Assembly (NCBI GenBank): GCA_021890755.1
Contig: JAKKUQ010000011.1
Location: forward strand, 1-49,771
Length of the DNA: 49,771 nt
Source of the DNA: Thermosediminibacteraceae bacterium
GTDB lineage: Bacteria; Bacillota; Thermosediminibacteria; Thermosediminibacterales; Thermosediminibacteraceae
Reading direction: 5' to 3'
Each line of letters opens with the position of its first letter. Position 1 is the first letter of the stretch. The translations under genes were made by a program, and so were the position numbers. Shown piece after piece: positions 34,558-42,523 of this stretch. The notes under the pieces were generated by a model. The model was not told the origin of the DNA and searched no databases. It was given only the letters and a program-made list of their open reading frames with translations.

Positions 34558-35679
34558 TTGCCTTTCTCATTAAAATACGAGTTGGAAGTATTATCTCCTT
34601 TGAATATCGGAGACGGAAATAGCTATAGGAAATTCGAATACATTACAAAAAATGGGACGGTAGGTTTTATAGATGTATTAAAACTTTTAAAATCAAATGA
34701 AAGAAACACGGCTTTTATGGATTATTTTTATAAGACTATAGGTGATAGAAACTTTAACTGGCAAGATGCACTTAAATATGCCCCGAAAGTAGATTTGGAA
34801 AAGTATATAAGCTATCGAGTAAATGTATGCGGAACATCTAAAGTTAAGGGTGATGTAATATCCTTTATTAAGACCGGTGGAAAACCTTATATACCTGGTT
34901 CGAGTTTAAAAGGCGCATTTAGAAGCGGACTTACGAGGGGCGTTTGGTCCTTAATAGAAAAGGAGTACAAAAAAGGGATTGAAGATAAATTAAATAAAAA
35001 GGATGTAAAATTGAAAGACCTAGACAATAAAGCAGAAGAGGATATTTTCGGAAAACCCCATTATTCGCCCTTTCGGTTCGTTTGTTTTTCTGATTCGATT
35101 CCGCTTTCCGTAGAGACACTTGGTATTTACGAAATGAAGATTTTAAATATCTGTAACGGAAGGGCCAAGTGGTTTCGAGGAAATGAAAATGTTGATGATA
35201 GTGAAGGAGCGAAGTCAATTTTTGTGGAGGCATTAATGCCAAAAAGTAAGGCGGAAGGCTTTTTTGAGCTAAAGAATGATAAAAATAGTTGGGCGTTAAA
35301 TGAAGTAAAAAATTCATGGATTCTGCAAGATGCTTTTGAGAAAATCAAAAGCGATGCGCTAAAATATATAGAAAATGAAAGAGCCTTTTATGAAAAGTAT
35401 GGATTGGACAGGGTAGCGGATTTTTACCGGGAGCTCCAAAAGCTGCACGAAAGACTAGAAAAAAGTGAGATATTACTTCAGGTAGGCTTTGGAACGGGTT
35501 ATCTTGCAAAAACCATAGGACGTTTTCTCTCTACTGAGTGTTTAAAAGCGATTTCGCAAAAGGGGATGAAGGTCTCCGATTTGAATTTATTCCCAAAAAC
35601 AAGAAGGATAATTTTCGAAGACGGAGTTCCAGCTATGGTCCCGGGATGGGTAAAGATTAAATTCGGTGAGATTTCATGA
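34558..35679 (+). CDS. csm5: Csm5, capping RAMP subunit
   Basis: The 373-residue protein has LEVLSPLNIGDGN at the N-terminus, KTGGKPYIPGSSLKGAFRSGL (the RAMP glycine motif), FVCFSDSIPL and LLQVGFGTGYLAKT near the C-terminus, as in Csm5. It caps the complex at the 3' end of crRNA and recruits trimming nucleases. TTG 34558 is preferred because GAGGGGTGGGA precedes it; the open frame upstream lies inside csm4. Confidence 0.92.
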   Translation: MPFSLKYELEVLSPLNIGDGNSYRKFEYITKNGTVGFIDVLKLLKSNERNTAFMDYFYKTIGDRNFNWQDALKYAPKVDLEKYISYRVNVCGTSKVKGDVISFIKTGGKPYIPGSSLKGAFRSGLTRGVWSLIEKEYKKGIEDKLNKKDVKLKDLDNKAEEDIFGKPHYSPFRFVCFSDSIPLSVETLGIYEMKILNICNGRAKWFRGNENVDDSEGAKSIFVEALMPKSKAEGFFELKNDKNSWALNEVKNSWILQDAFEKIKSDALKYIENERAFYEKYGLDRVADFYRELQKLHERLEKSEILLQVGFGTGYLAKTIGRFLSTECLKAISQKGMKVSDLNLFPKTRRIIFEDGVPAMVPGWVKIKFGEIS

Positions 35680-36395
35680 ATGCATTCAGGTTAAGGCTGG
35701 AAATAGAGTTTGAAAAAGGTGCATTCTTTTTCGAAAGGGAATACAAAACGGCACTTTCCCGATATTTTGAGGATATAATGAAAAACCGCTTTTTTGTGTT
35801 TTCTGATTTAATACCGCTGAAAAAGAAAACCGTAACCGACGGATTCTGGGCCTTAAAGCGTGCGGCCTTGATTTTTTGCACTCCTTTTCAAGAACTTTTG
35901 CCCAAAATTGCATTGAAAATAGTGAAAACGCCGGTGGATTTCTATTACGGCCGCCTTAATTTTTCAAGGGCAATTTTCCTAAAGTTACCCATTGAAAAAG
36001 AGGGGTATTTACTATCACCAGTAGTGTTATCAGGCAGTGAAAATTTACTTTGGGAAAAGGAACCCTGGTATTTCAGCGAAAATTTGCGCAGGATTTTGAT
36101 AGAAAAATATCGTATGATCTATGGGGAAGATCCTTCTGACGACCGTTTTCTATTCTGCTTCAAGGGAAATCCCGAGAAAGAAGAACTGCAGCCGGGAATC
36201 GTCTCCTACAGGGGAAGGTTTGAGATATTCGGGTCGAACGAGCTTTTAAAGCTTTCTTACCTTTGCGGATTGGGAAGCTTAAATGAGAAGGGATACGGTA
36301 TGGCATCACCGGACTTGTATTTGTGGAAAAAGAAAACGGAAAGGGGTGGCTCCGGTGGGCAGTGTAATATATCAGATAGGGAGATTGGACAGTAA
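35676..36395 (+). CDS. cas6: Cas6-family CRISPR RNA endonuclease
   Basis: The 239-residue RAMP protein has the Cas6 layout: LRLEIEFEKGAFFFEREYKTALSRYF at the start, FYYGRLNFSRAIFL, LLSPVVL, and the C-terminal signature YRGRFEIFGSNELLKLSYLCGLGSLNEKGYGM. Cas6 cuts the array transcript 8 nt before the end of each repeat. The protein contains no histidine at all, so the usual catalytic His is missing and another residue set must act, as in some archaeal Cas6. About 25 residues follow the signature, longer than usual, and overlap csx1. Its start overlaps csm5 by 4 bp. Confidence 0.88.
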   Translation: MNAFRLRLEIEFEKGAFFFEREYKTALSRYFEDIMKNRFFVFSDLIPLKKKTVTDGFWALKRAALIFCTPFQELLPKIALKIVKTPVDFYYGRLNFSRAIFLKLPIEKEGYLLSPVVLSGSENLLWEKEPWYFSENLRRILIEKYRMIYGEDPSDDRFLFCFKGNPEKEELQPGIVSYRGRFEIFGSNELLKLSYLCGLGSLNEKGYGMASPDLYLWKKKTERGGSGGQCNISDREIGQ

Positions 36396-37764
36396 TATAA
36401 TGGAAGAGCTAGATTTCAGGATTGAGGGAAGGGTATATCGTAAAAAGCTTTCATGCTTTGCATTGAAAGAATACTTGAAAGAAAATGCAGAGGATGTAAA
36501 GGCAATTGTTGTATATCCGGTAAGTCTTCCTTTTAATGAAAAATTGAAAAAATTTAATTTAGGGATTCTTTCGGAGAAAATAAATAAAATACTGGAGAAT
36601 CCCGAGGATTACCTTTCTGATCCGAAAAGCTTTTTTACATTTATGCCTTACGCAGAGGAAATAGATGAGTTTTTTGTCATACATTCCATAGGAGAATATT
36701 GCAGAACTAAATTTGAAGTGGCATTTAATGATATAGTATTTGAACTTGCCTTAGACATGATGGAAAGATATTTGAAAGGAGAAATTACTAAAGTTTATAT
36801 AGATATTTCAAGTGGGCATAATATCTACGTTTCAGCTTTGTTGGAAGCGGTAAGGTTTTTCAGCACATGGGTAAATTTAAAAAATTGGCTTCCGGAATCA
36901 AGAAAGACCGAAATTTGGCTAACTTTCTCCGATCCTATTTTGGGTAATGAGGTTTCTGTTTACGATATTCATATGGAAAAGCTTGAGTTTAAGAGCTTTT
37001 TCTCGTCTCCGATAAATAAAAAAGATTTGGACGAAAACATTGTTGCAAAAAGGATTTATGAAAATGACAGGGAAAAAAAGAGAAAACTTTCCCGTTTACT
37101 AGAAAATTTCGCCACAATATTTTCAGCAATTAAAAATAATGCCCCCCTCGCTGTTTATTATTTAGGGTACGATAAAGATGAAGGGATTGAGGAAACGATA
37201 AAAATGATAATTGAGGATATGAAAAGAAACCTTTACACTTCGTATAAAAAGTCACCGAATTTGGATAAAAACACGTACACTAAGGCTATTTTATCTCTAG
37301 GTTTATATTACGGAATAGTAAAGGTTTTAAAGCACTACGGAGTGTGTGGTTACAATGAAGAGGAAGGAGTTAGCCTTGAGGAGATAAAAAATAATTTTAG
37401 CGGTATGTACGAATTATTTAAACTAAAGCCGAACAATGAATTTCTTGGAAATGAAATATCATCAACGGAAAAAGCAATGGAAGAGGTTGTTGATGATTCA
37501 AAGTGGTATCCGCTTGCACGCTTCCTCCAAAGGGAGTATAGGGACCCTGAGGAACGTGAAGAAAGGGTAGCTTCTAGAGGAGAACTGAAAAAGAGGAATT
37601 TCTTAGCTCACGCCGGCTTGGAACGCAATATTACTGAAGTAAGAAAAAGTAAGGGTCAAATTTTCGCTCGTTATAAAAATGAATTTAAAATTGTATCTTG
37701 TGACCAAGAAAAAATTGTTCAAGTTAAGGACATTATAAAAAGATGGCTTAAAGATGAAGTATAG
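36355..37764 (+). CDS. csx1: Csx1, CARF-HEPN ribonuclease activated by cyclic oligoadenylate
   Basis: The 469-residue protein has an N-terminal CARF domain with YIDISSGHNIYVSALLEAVRFF near residue 148, typical of Csx1. The helical C-terminus has the HEPN active-site motif R414-NFLA-H419 in KKRNFLAHAGL. Cyclic oligoadenylate from Cas10 should bind the CARF dimer and switch on non-specific RNA cutting. GTG 36355 with AAGGGGTGG upstream is chosen; this overlaps cas6 by 41 bp. The Csx3 gene that follows would remove the activator, so tetra-adenylate is the likely signal. Confidence 0.9.
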   Translation: MGSVIYQIGRLDSNIMEELDFRIEGRVYRKKLSCFALKEYLKENAEDVKAIVVYPVSLPFNEKLKKFNLGILSEKINKILENPEDYLSDPKSFFTFMPYAEEIDEFFVIHSIGEYCRTKFEVAFNDIVFELALDMMERYLKGEITKVYIDISSGHNIYVSALLEAVRFFSTWVNLKNWLPESRKTEIWLTFSDPILGNEVSVYDIHMEKLEFKSFFSSPINKKDLDENIVAKRIYENDREKKRKLSRLLENFATIFSAIKNNAPLAVYYLGYDKDEGIEETIKMIIEDMKRNLYTSYKKSPNLDKNTYTKAILSLGLYYGIVKVLKHYGVCGYNEEEGVSLEEIKNNFSGMYELFKLKPNNEFLGNEISSTEKAMEEVVDDSKWYPLARFLQREYRDPEEREERVASRGELKKRNFLAHAGLERNITEVRKSKGQIFARYKNEFKIVSCDQEKIVQVKDIIKRWLKDEV

Positions 37765-37782
37765 ACTGTGAGGTAGTAAATA

Positions 37783-38094
37783 ATGGTCGAATTCAGCACG
37801 ATAGAATGCAAAGAATATACAGTGGTACATTTTAAGTTAGATGAGCCTATAAATCCTGAGGACTTAGCTAAATTGAACCCTCCTAAAGTAAACTGTACAA
37901 AAGGAATTATCATTAGCGGCCGCGGACCAATATGGCTTTACTGCTATCTTGTGCATTATTATCATATGACGAAGTTTGTTGCAACATATGATCCGAGGTT
38001 TGGAGGAGCGGTTGTGGTTGAGTCGCACATTCCATCCTTCAAACCCGGAGATATTATTGAGATTGGAGAAACAGAATCAATGGATTTAATTTGA
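37783..38094 (+). CDS. csx3: Csx3, CRISPR ring nuclease (Crn3)
   Basis: The 103-residue protein matches the stand-alone Csx3 family: IECKEYTVVHFKLDEPINPEDL, PPKVNCTKGIIISGRGPIWLYCYLVHYYH and KFVATYDPRFGGAVVVESH. The metal and active-site residues known from archaeal Csx3 correspond to His58, His61 and Asp70. Csx3 cuts cyclic tetra-adenylate and so ends the Csx1 response. It follows csx1 by 18 bp with GAGGTAG as ribosome site, and the promoter of array 2 begins inside its stop codon. Confidence 0.93.
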   Translation: MVEFSTIECKEYTVVHFKLDEPINPEDLAKLNPPKVNCTKGIIISGRGPIWLYCYLVHYYHMTKFVATYDPRFGGAVVVESHIPSFKPGDIIEIGETESMDLI

Positions 38095-38119
38095 TCTTGG
38101 ATGTAAAAAATGCTAAAAT
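38091..38119 (+). promoter_or_regulatory. Predicted promoter in the leader of CRISPR array 2
   Basis: TTGATC (38091-38096) and TAAAAT (38114-38119) are 17 bp apart, pointing into array 2. The -35 box overlaps the csx3 stop codon, so the array has its own start although it follows the cas operon directly. Confidence 0.5.
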
Positions 38120-38135
38120 TTAGAGACAATAAAAC

Positions 38136-38181
38136 TGCAGTCGATCTCAAGGTCAAATTCAAGTACCGGAGGTCGACTGCA
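38136..38181. promoter_or_regulatory. Leader inverted repeat, array 2
   Basis: The left arm TGCAGTCGATCTCAAG (38136-38151) and right arm CCGGAGGTCGACTGCA (38166-38181) have a 14-bp centre and three mismatches. The right arm ends 44 bp before the first repeat, exactly as in array 1. The bases between arm and repeat are also alike in the two leaders (CTCAAACC, TTATT and a final CTTG). Confidence 0.78.
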
Positions 38182-38225
38182 AATAGAATCTCTCAAACCT
38201 TTATTCTTACTGCATCTTTTCCTTG

Positions 38226-38796
38226 GTTTTAATCGAACCATAGTGGGATTGAAACTTCTGTCGCTATTGAGATAAAGGTCAACTCCATCACGTTATAATC
38301 GAACCATATTGGGATTGAAACTCATCTAACACACAGAAAGCAACGAGTCTCATTTCTAGTTTTAATCGAACCATAATGGGATTGAAACTCCTCAAATTTG
38401 ACATAAAAAGTATCGCCATCTATAAGTCTTGATCGAACCATAGTGGGATTGAAAATTTTGCGTCTGGACCGCCAACTAGTTTCGGAAATATATGTTTTAA
38501 TCGAACCATAGAGGGATTGAAAATTTAAAAACTCTCTGTATCCCCGCATGAAGTTACCAACAGTTTTAATCGAACTATAGTGGGATTGAAATAATGGCGT
38601 TATACAGTGTGGTTGGAAAAGCATATTCTCTGAGCTTTAATCGAAACATAGTGGGATTAAAACGTAGTCAGCAGCGGAACCATCGCTCATGACCAGGTTG
38701 GTTTTAATCGACCCATAGTAGGGTTGAAACTTGCGAAGAACAAAGTGTACTTTCATCTCCCAAATAGTTTTAATCGAACCATCGTGGGATTAAAAT
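38226..38796 (+). CRISPR. CRISPR array 2: 9 decaying repeats, 8 spacers
   Basis: The 30-bp repeats begin GTTTTAATCGAACC and end AGTGGGATTGAAAC. They start at 38226, 38292, 38359, 38426, 38494, 38563, 38634, 38701 and 38767. Only the first is fully canonical; the others carry one to three changes, most at the distal end. Repeats 4 to 9 all have a change in the last 8 bp, the future crRNA tag. Spacers are 36-41 bp. The repeat differs from array 1 at two positions near its start (TTACA versus TTTTA). The array lies directly after csx3 in the same direction. Confidence 0.95.
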
Positions 38797-38980
38797 TCGA
38801 GGCAAAGATAGGCAGTAAATTTGGGTATGGAGAGCGCAAAAGGTTTTTTGGCTAGTGTATGGAAAATAATTGTTTAAACTTGAGTGCTTTGATTTAAAAT
38901 TGCCTAAAAAAACACGAGGGGGTAGCATCCCCCTCATCTCATTATAAAGCCGTGCCAAAGCAATGCTTAATTTTACACAA
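38797..38980. other. Gap after array 2
   Basis: The sequence after the last repeat is AT-rich and holds no gene. It includes the terminator of the minus-strand cyclodeaminase-like gene at 38909-38935. Confidence 0.6.
38909..38935 (-). terminator. Rho-independent terminator of the cyclodeaminase-like gene
   Basis: On the minus strand GAGGGGG, a 6-bp loop and CCCCCTC are followed by GTGTTTTTTT, 46 bp beyond the stop of the gene at 38981. Confidence 0.88.
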
Positions 38981-40009
38981 TTATAAAGGAAGCTTTCTTC
39001 CTATGCCCATAGTCAATGCCCTGTTCAGGATTTCCCTGCCGAGCACCACATCTTCCACAGCCATACCAATGTTGCTGTTGACTATCAATTCCTCTTTGCT
39101 TTCTCTTCCTTTCTTTAAGCCGGCTATCACTTCTCCAATTTCGCAGTAGATTTCCGGCAATCCGTCGGGGAAATACCCTATTTGCTCGTACAGCTTGTGT
39201 TGCTCTATGCTGTCCACAATGTATTTGTCCGCTCTTTTGGCAATTAAGGGATCCCAGAAGGTATTCAAATCGCAGGGAAGTATGGTTTGGCCTTTGGATA
39301 TCCATTCGTCCTTCACTACTTTTAAAGGCGTTTTCAAGATTACTGTAGCGGAGCTGAGGACTTCACAGCTTTTTGCGACCTCTTCTGGACTTTTTCCTTT
39401 TACAATTTCAACATCTATTCTTGGCTGAACTTCAGCGATGAGTTCATCCATGGCTTTTTCGCGAATATCGTAAATGTAAATTTTCTTCAATTTCTTAAGG
39501 GTATATGTTATAAATTCCACGTGACCTCGTCCCTGCACGCCGCATCCGAACATCCCGAAAGTTTCGGCGTCCGGGTGAAGGGCCTGAGCAGCCAGGGCGG
39601 TAACCGCCGGAGTCCTCATTGCGGTGATCCACATGGCATCCATTATCGCGAGAGGCCAGCCGGAATACTCATCATTTAATATCAGCAAGCCTGATGTCTG
39701 GAGCAAATTGAACCTCTCTTGGTTTTTGGGGAAACACTCAATCCATTTTATACCGGCCGCATGCTTTGATGGCACATACGCCGGCATGGCATGAAAAAAG
39801 GCCTCCGGCAACGGGTGAATACCTATCTTTGCCGGCATCTCATACTCTTTTTTCCCGTGAGCAATGAGGGCCTCTCTGGTTATATCGATTATTTCCTCAA
39901 TTGTGAGGCCCACGCTTTTGCACTCTTCCTGGGTTAAATACAGCATTTCCTTCCCGATTTCTATAAACTTAGAGAGCCACTGGCGGTCACTCAAGTCAAG
40001 ATCCGTCAT
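38981..40009 (-). CDS. Ornithine cyclodeaminase/mu-crystallin family dehydrogenase
   Basis: The 342-residue enzyme has YLTQEECKSVGLTIEEIID, the substrate-binding IKWIECFPKN, and the NAD motif FGMFGCGVQGRGHVEFI. ILNDEYSGWPLAIMDAMWITAMRTPAVTALAA carries the conserved Asp and Arg-Thr. The family includes ornithine cyclodeaminase, alanine dehydrogenase of archaeal type, ketimine reductase and enzymes for opine-like amino acids, so the substrate is open. ATG 40009 (minus strand) has AAGGGGGT upstream. The gene is monocistronic. Confidence 0.88.
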   Translation of the reverse strand: MTDLDLSDRQWLSKFIEIGKEMLYLTQEECKSVGLTIEEIIDITREALIAHGKKEYEMPAKIGIHPLPEAFFHAMPAYVPSKHAAGIKWIECFPKNQERFNLLQTSGLLILNDEYSGWPLAIMDAMWITAMRTPAVTALAAQALHPDAETFGMFGCGVQGRGHVEFITYTLKKLKKIYIYDIREKAMDELIAEVQPRIDVEIVKGKSPEEVAKSCEVLSSATVILKTPLKVVKDEWISKGQTILPCDLNTFWDPLIAKRADKYIVDSIEQHKLYEQIGYFPDGLPEIYCEIGEVIAGLKKGRESKEELIVNSNIGMAVEDVVLGREILNRALTMGIGRKLPL

Positions 40010-40086
40010 AAATATAACCCCCTTAAATTTTTTTTTAAATTAGACTTATCTCTAGTTTTTTATCACCTCCCAATGTAAGTAATACT

Positions 40087-40248
40087 ATGCAATATAATAA
40101 TATCCTTCAGCCGGTTACGATTTTCAAAATAAAAATACCCAAGCCCGCAGTAAAAGGAGGAAAAATTAGCCTTAATGTTGAATTAAATGAGAAAATTGAA
40201 AATAATGCTGATTATAGTATAGATTTTAAAAATCATCGACTGAAGTAA
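40087..40248 (+). other. Possible 53-codon coding remnant
   Basis: From ATG 40087 one frame reads MQYNNILQPVTIFKIKIPKP then VKGGKISLNVELNEKIEN to a TAA at 40246-40248. There is no ribosome site. The second half resembles the startless fragment at 24.8 kb. It is more likely the edge of a lost gene than a working small gene. Confidence 0.25.
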
Positions 40249-40282
40249 AGATCTCAAGACCTAAAGAAGAGGGGAATTGACA

Positions 40283-40783
40283 ATGAAAAATTTGTTCCAT
40301 CGATTGGCGGGGGACCCAAGATTTATTGATGAGCCAAAATTTACTCAAATGCTTGCTTCCGTTTTAGAGCGTGACGAGGAGCTCGCACGTTCTCTCGGAG
40401 AATGGATGTTCGAGAAAAGTGGTCAAAAGAAAGTTCTTCCCGGGACCAGTGTAACAGTTTTAGATGAAGTACAATAGATAATAAGTTCACCCATGCGGAA
40501 ATAGACTTGGCCGACTTCTACCCTCAGCTGATTGCCAAACTGGATGCCATACTATTGAATGGAGATGTAAGAAAGGTTCGCCTTCCTGGTCTCGCCTTAT
40601 TGGAAAGGAATGTATTTTAAACTTGTTCCTCCGGAATGGCATATGAAGAAAGATGGAGTTGAGCTTGCCGTTTATGCTTATAAACCGCTTACAACATTCA
40701 TGGAAGTGGATGACCATTTAAGGGCTTGCCTTAAATACATGTTAGCTCGCCTATTTGAACTGAACAAATTAATAGTTAATTAA
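40283..40783 (+). pseudogene. Broken gene of unknown function, two compensating frameshifts
   Basis: ATG 40283 (AAGAGGGGA upstream) opens a frame encoding MKNLFHRLAGDPRFIDEPKF to a stop at 40475-40477. A second frame then carries DNKFTHAEIDLADFYPQLIAKLDAIL up to about 40595. After that the first frame resumes with YWKGMYFKLVPPEWHMKKDGVELAVYAYKPLTTFM and ends at 40781-40783. All three parts look coding, and the outer two share a frame, so two compensating small indels probably broke a gene of about 165 codons. No family is recognised. The first part could survive as a 65-residue protein. Confidence 0.5.
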
Positions 40784-40898
40784 AGGACCGAAGGTCAGTT
40801 ACCCAAATCGAAGGATGCTCTCAGACTCAAACGGCTGAAGCAATTATCAATTCCATCTAACAAAAGAAAAGGTTCTGAAGAAAGCCCGCTCTCCAGTA

Positions 40899-42290
40899 TT
40901 ATCGCACATCCTTGAGAAGTGCTTTTTCCCTCCAATTGCCTTTTTTGTAGAAAAATGTGGTTATAATAGCACCAGATACCCAGGCAATTAAAAGGGAAAC
41001 GAATATTGACTCCGGCCTACCGTTGGGATATGCCGCACTCCGCGTGAGATAGGCAAGACCGTATGCGACAGGTACCCGCAAGAAAATTGTAGTTATCAAT
41101 GAAATCCACATGGGAGTTACTGTATCTCCGGCACCGCGCATGACCCCAGAAAGGACCTGGGTTACCGCCATCGCAATGTATCCCACCGCGAGTATGCGCA
41201 TCATTCGCATGCTTAAATCAACAAGTTCCGCTGTATCAGTAAAAATATTCATAAGGTATTTGCCAAAAAGCAAGATGATTATTGTTATGACCGTTGAAAC
41301 TCCCACCGCTATTGCTAAACCTTGACGCGTTCCCTGTTCTACTCTATCCATCTTTTTTGCCCCTACATTTTGCCCTGCAAATGTGGTCATGGTGATACCA
41401 AAAGTGAAATTGGGCAATACAGCAAACGCGTCTACCCGCATTACTATAACATTACATGCGATAATCATTTCCCCGAAGGTATTTGTAAGGGATTGGACGG
41501 TTATCATAGCAAGCGAGAATATGGCCTGAGTCAAACCTGTTGGGAGTCCCAGTCTTAGAAGTTGTAGTGCATATTCTTTTTTGAGTTTCATCATATTTAA
41601 GTTAAAGTCAAATACATCGTCCATCCTTTTAAGTTTAATTACACAAAGAACTGCGGAAACTGTCTGGGCAATTACGGTTGCCACTGCTACCCCGGGCACC
41701 CCCATATTTAAACCCACGACAAACCAAATGTCTAAAACCACATTAAGAACGGTTGAAATGAGTAAAAACACCAGCGCTGAAAATGAATCCCCAAGCCCGC
41801 GTAAGATTCCCGAGAGTATATTAAAATATGAAAAACCCCAGTTACCTACCAATAATATCAAAAGATAGTCTGCACACCAATCCAAAATCGATTCCGGCGT
41901 ATTGATAAAAACCAGCATCGGGCGGACGACAAACGGTGATATTACCATTATTATCGTCGATACTATGGCTGTAAGCGTTATGCATACCCCTATAGATCGG
42001 GAAAGCCTTTCCCGGTCCTTTGCGCCGAAATATTGGGCGACCATAATCCCAGCTCCGCTAGCAACAGCTACGAAAAGTATAAGTAAAAAGTTAAACACCG
42101 GGAAGGCGCTGCCAACAGCAGCCAGGGCATTATCGCCCACGTACCTGCCGATGACGATTGCGTCAACGGTATTATAAAGTTGTTGAGCAATGTTGCCTAA
42201 AAGCATCGGAATGGAAAATTCAACGATTCGTTTCCATGGTGTTCCCACAGTCATATCTTTTGGTGAAAAAAGTTCTGCAAGCTTTGCCAT
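40899..42290 (-). CDS. MATE-family multidrug/sodium efflux protein
   Basis: The 463-residue membrane protein has twelve predicted helices in two homologous halves. It begins SPKDMTVGTPWKRIVEFSIPMLLGNIAQQLYNTVDAIVIGRYVGDNALAAVGSAFP, the classic MATE N-terminus, and the second half repeats LRLGLPTGLTQAIFSLAMITVQSLTNTFG. It exports cationic drugs or dyes in exchange for sodium or protons. Its AAGGAG site is 13 bp from the ATG, rather far. A 20-codon reading frame derived from luxS ends 9 bp before its start, so its expression may depend on the borrowed luxS promoter. Confidence 0.93.
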   Translation of the reverse strand: MAKLAELFSPKDMTVGTPWKRIVEFSIPMLLGNIAQQLYNTVDAIVIGRYVGDNALAAVGSAFPVFNFLLILFVAVASGAGIMVAQYFGAKDRERLSRSIGVCITLTAIVSTIIMVISPFVVRPMLVFINTPESILDWCADYLLILLVGNWGFSYFNILSGILRGLGDSFSALVFLLISTVLNVVLDIWFVVGLNMGVPGVAVATVIAQTVSAVLCVIKLKRMDDVFDFNLNMMKLKKEYALQLLRLGLPTGLTQAIFSLAMITVQSLTNTFGEMIIACNVIVMRVDAFAVLPNFTFGITMTTFAGQNVGAKKMDRVEQGTRQGLAIAVGVSTVITIIILLFGKYLMNIFTDTAELVDLSMRMMRILAVGYIAMAVTQVLSGVMRGAGDTVTPMWISLITTIFLRVPVAYGLAYLTRSAAYPNGRPESIFVSLLIAWVSGAIITTFFYKKGNWREKALLKDVR

Positions 42291-42299
42291 ATTTGTATT

Positions 42300-42440
42300 T
42301 CAACTCCTTCTATTAAAAGGTGTTCGGTCTAACTCTAAACTTTCAACCCTTTTTATGTTCATTTCGTCCTTCCCAAAATAAGGTAGAGTCAGTTTGGCCC
42401 ATTTTGATTATATCACTGCTGCTATAAAAATTGCAGATTT
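42300..42440 (-). other. Relic of the luxS promoter, leader and first codons
   Basis: On the minus strand, TATAAT (42407-42412), GACTCTACCTTATTT, GGACGAAAT and then an ATG at 42362 followed by KRVESLELDRT mirror the luxS upstream region and its first codons (MIRVESFELDHTK). Over the first 32 alignable coding bases, 25 are identical by my count. The frame stops after 20 codons at 42300, 9 bp before the MATE start. The distance from TATAAT to ATG (44 bp here, 50 bp at luxS) is similar. It is a partial duplication now acting as, or left as, the upstream region of the exporter gene. Confidence 0.8.
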
Positions 42441-42459
42441 TTTAAAACGGGTTATATAG

Positions 42460-42489
42460 TTTACAGAATATATAAAAATTTGGTATCAT
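42460..42489 (+). promoter_or_regulatory. Possible promoter of the HEPN-MNT pair
   Basis: TTTACA (42460-42465) and TATCAT (42484-42489) are 18 bp apart, 34 bp before the HEPN start. Confidence 0.4.
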
Positions 42490-42523
42490 GATTATCGAAC
42501 TATAGATATAGGAGTGAGGCAAA

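Noticed and set aside
38322-38624. Minus-strand open frame across array 2
   Set aside because: It is a chance frame over degenerate CRISPR repeats, with no ribosome site.
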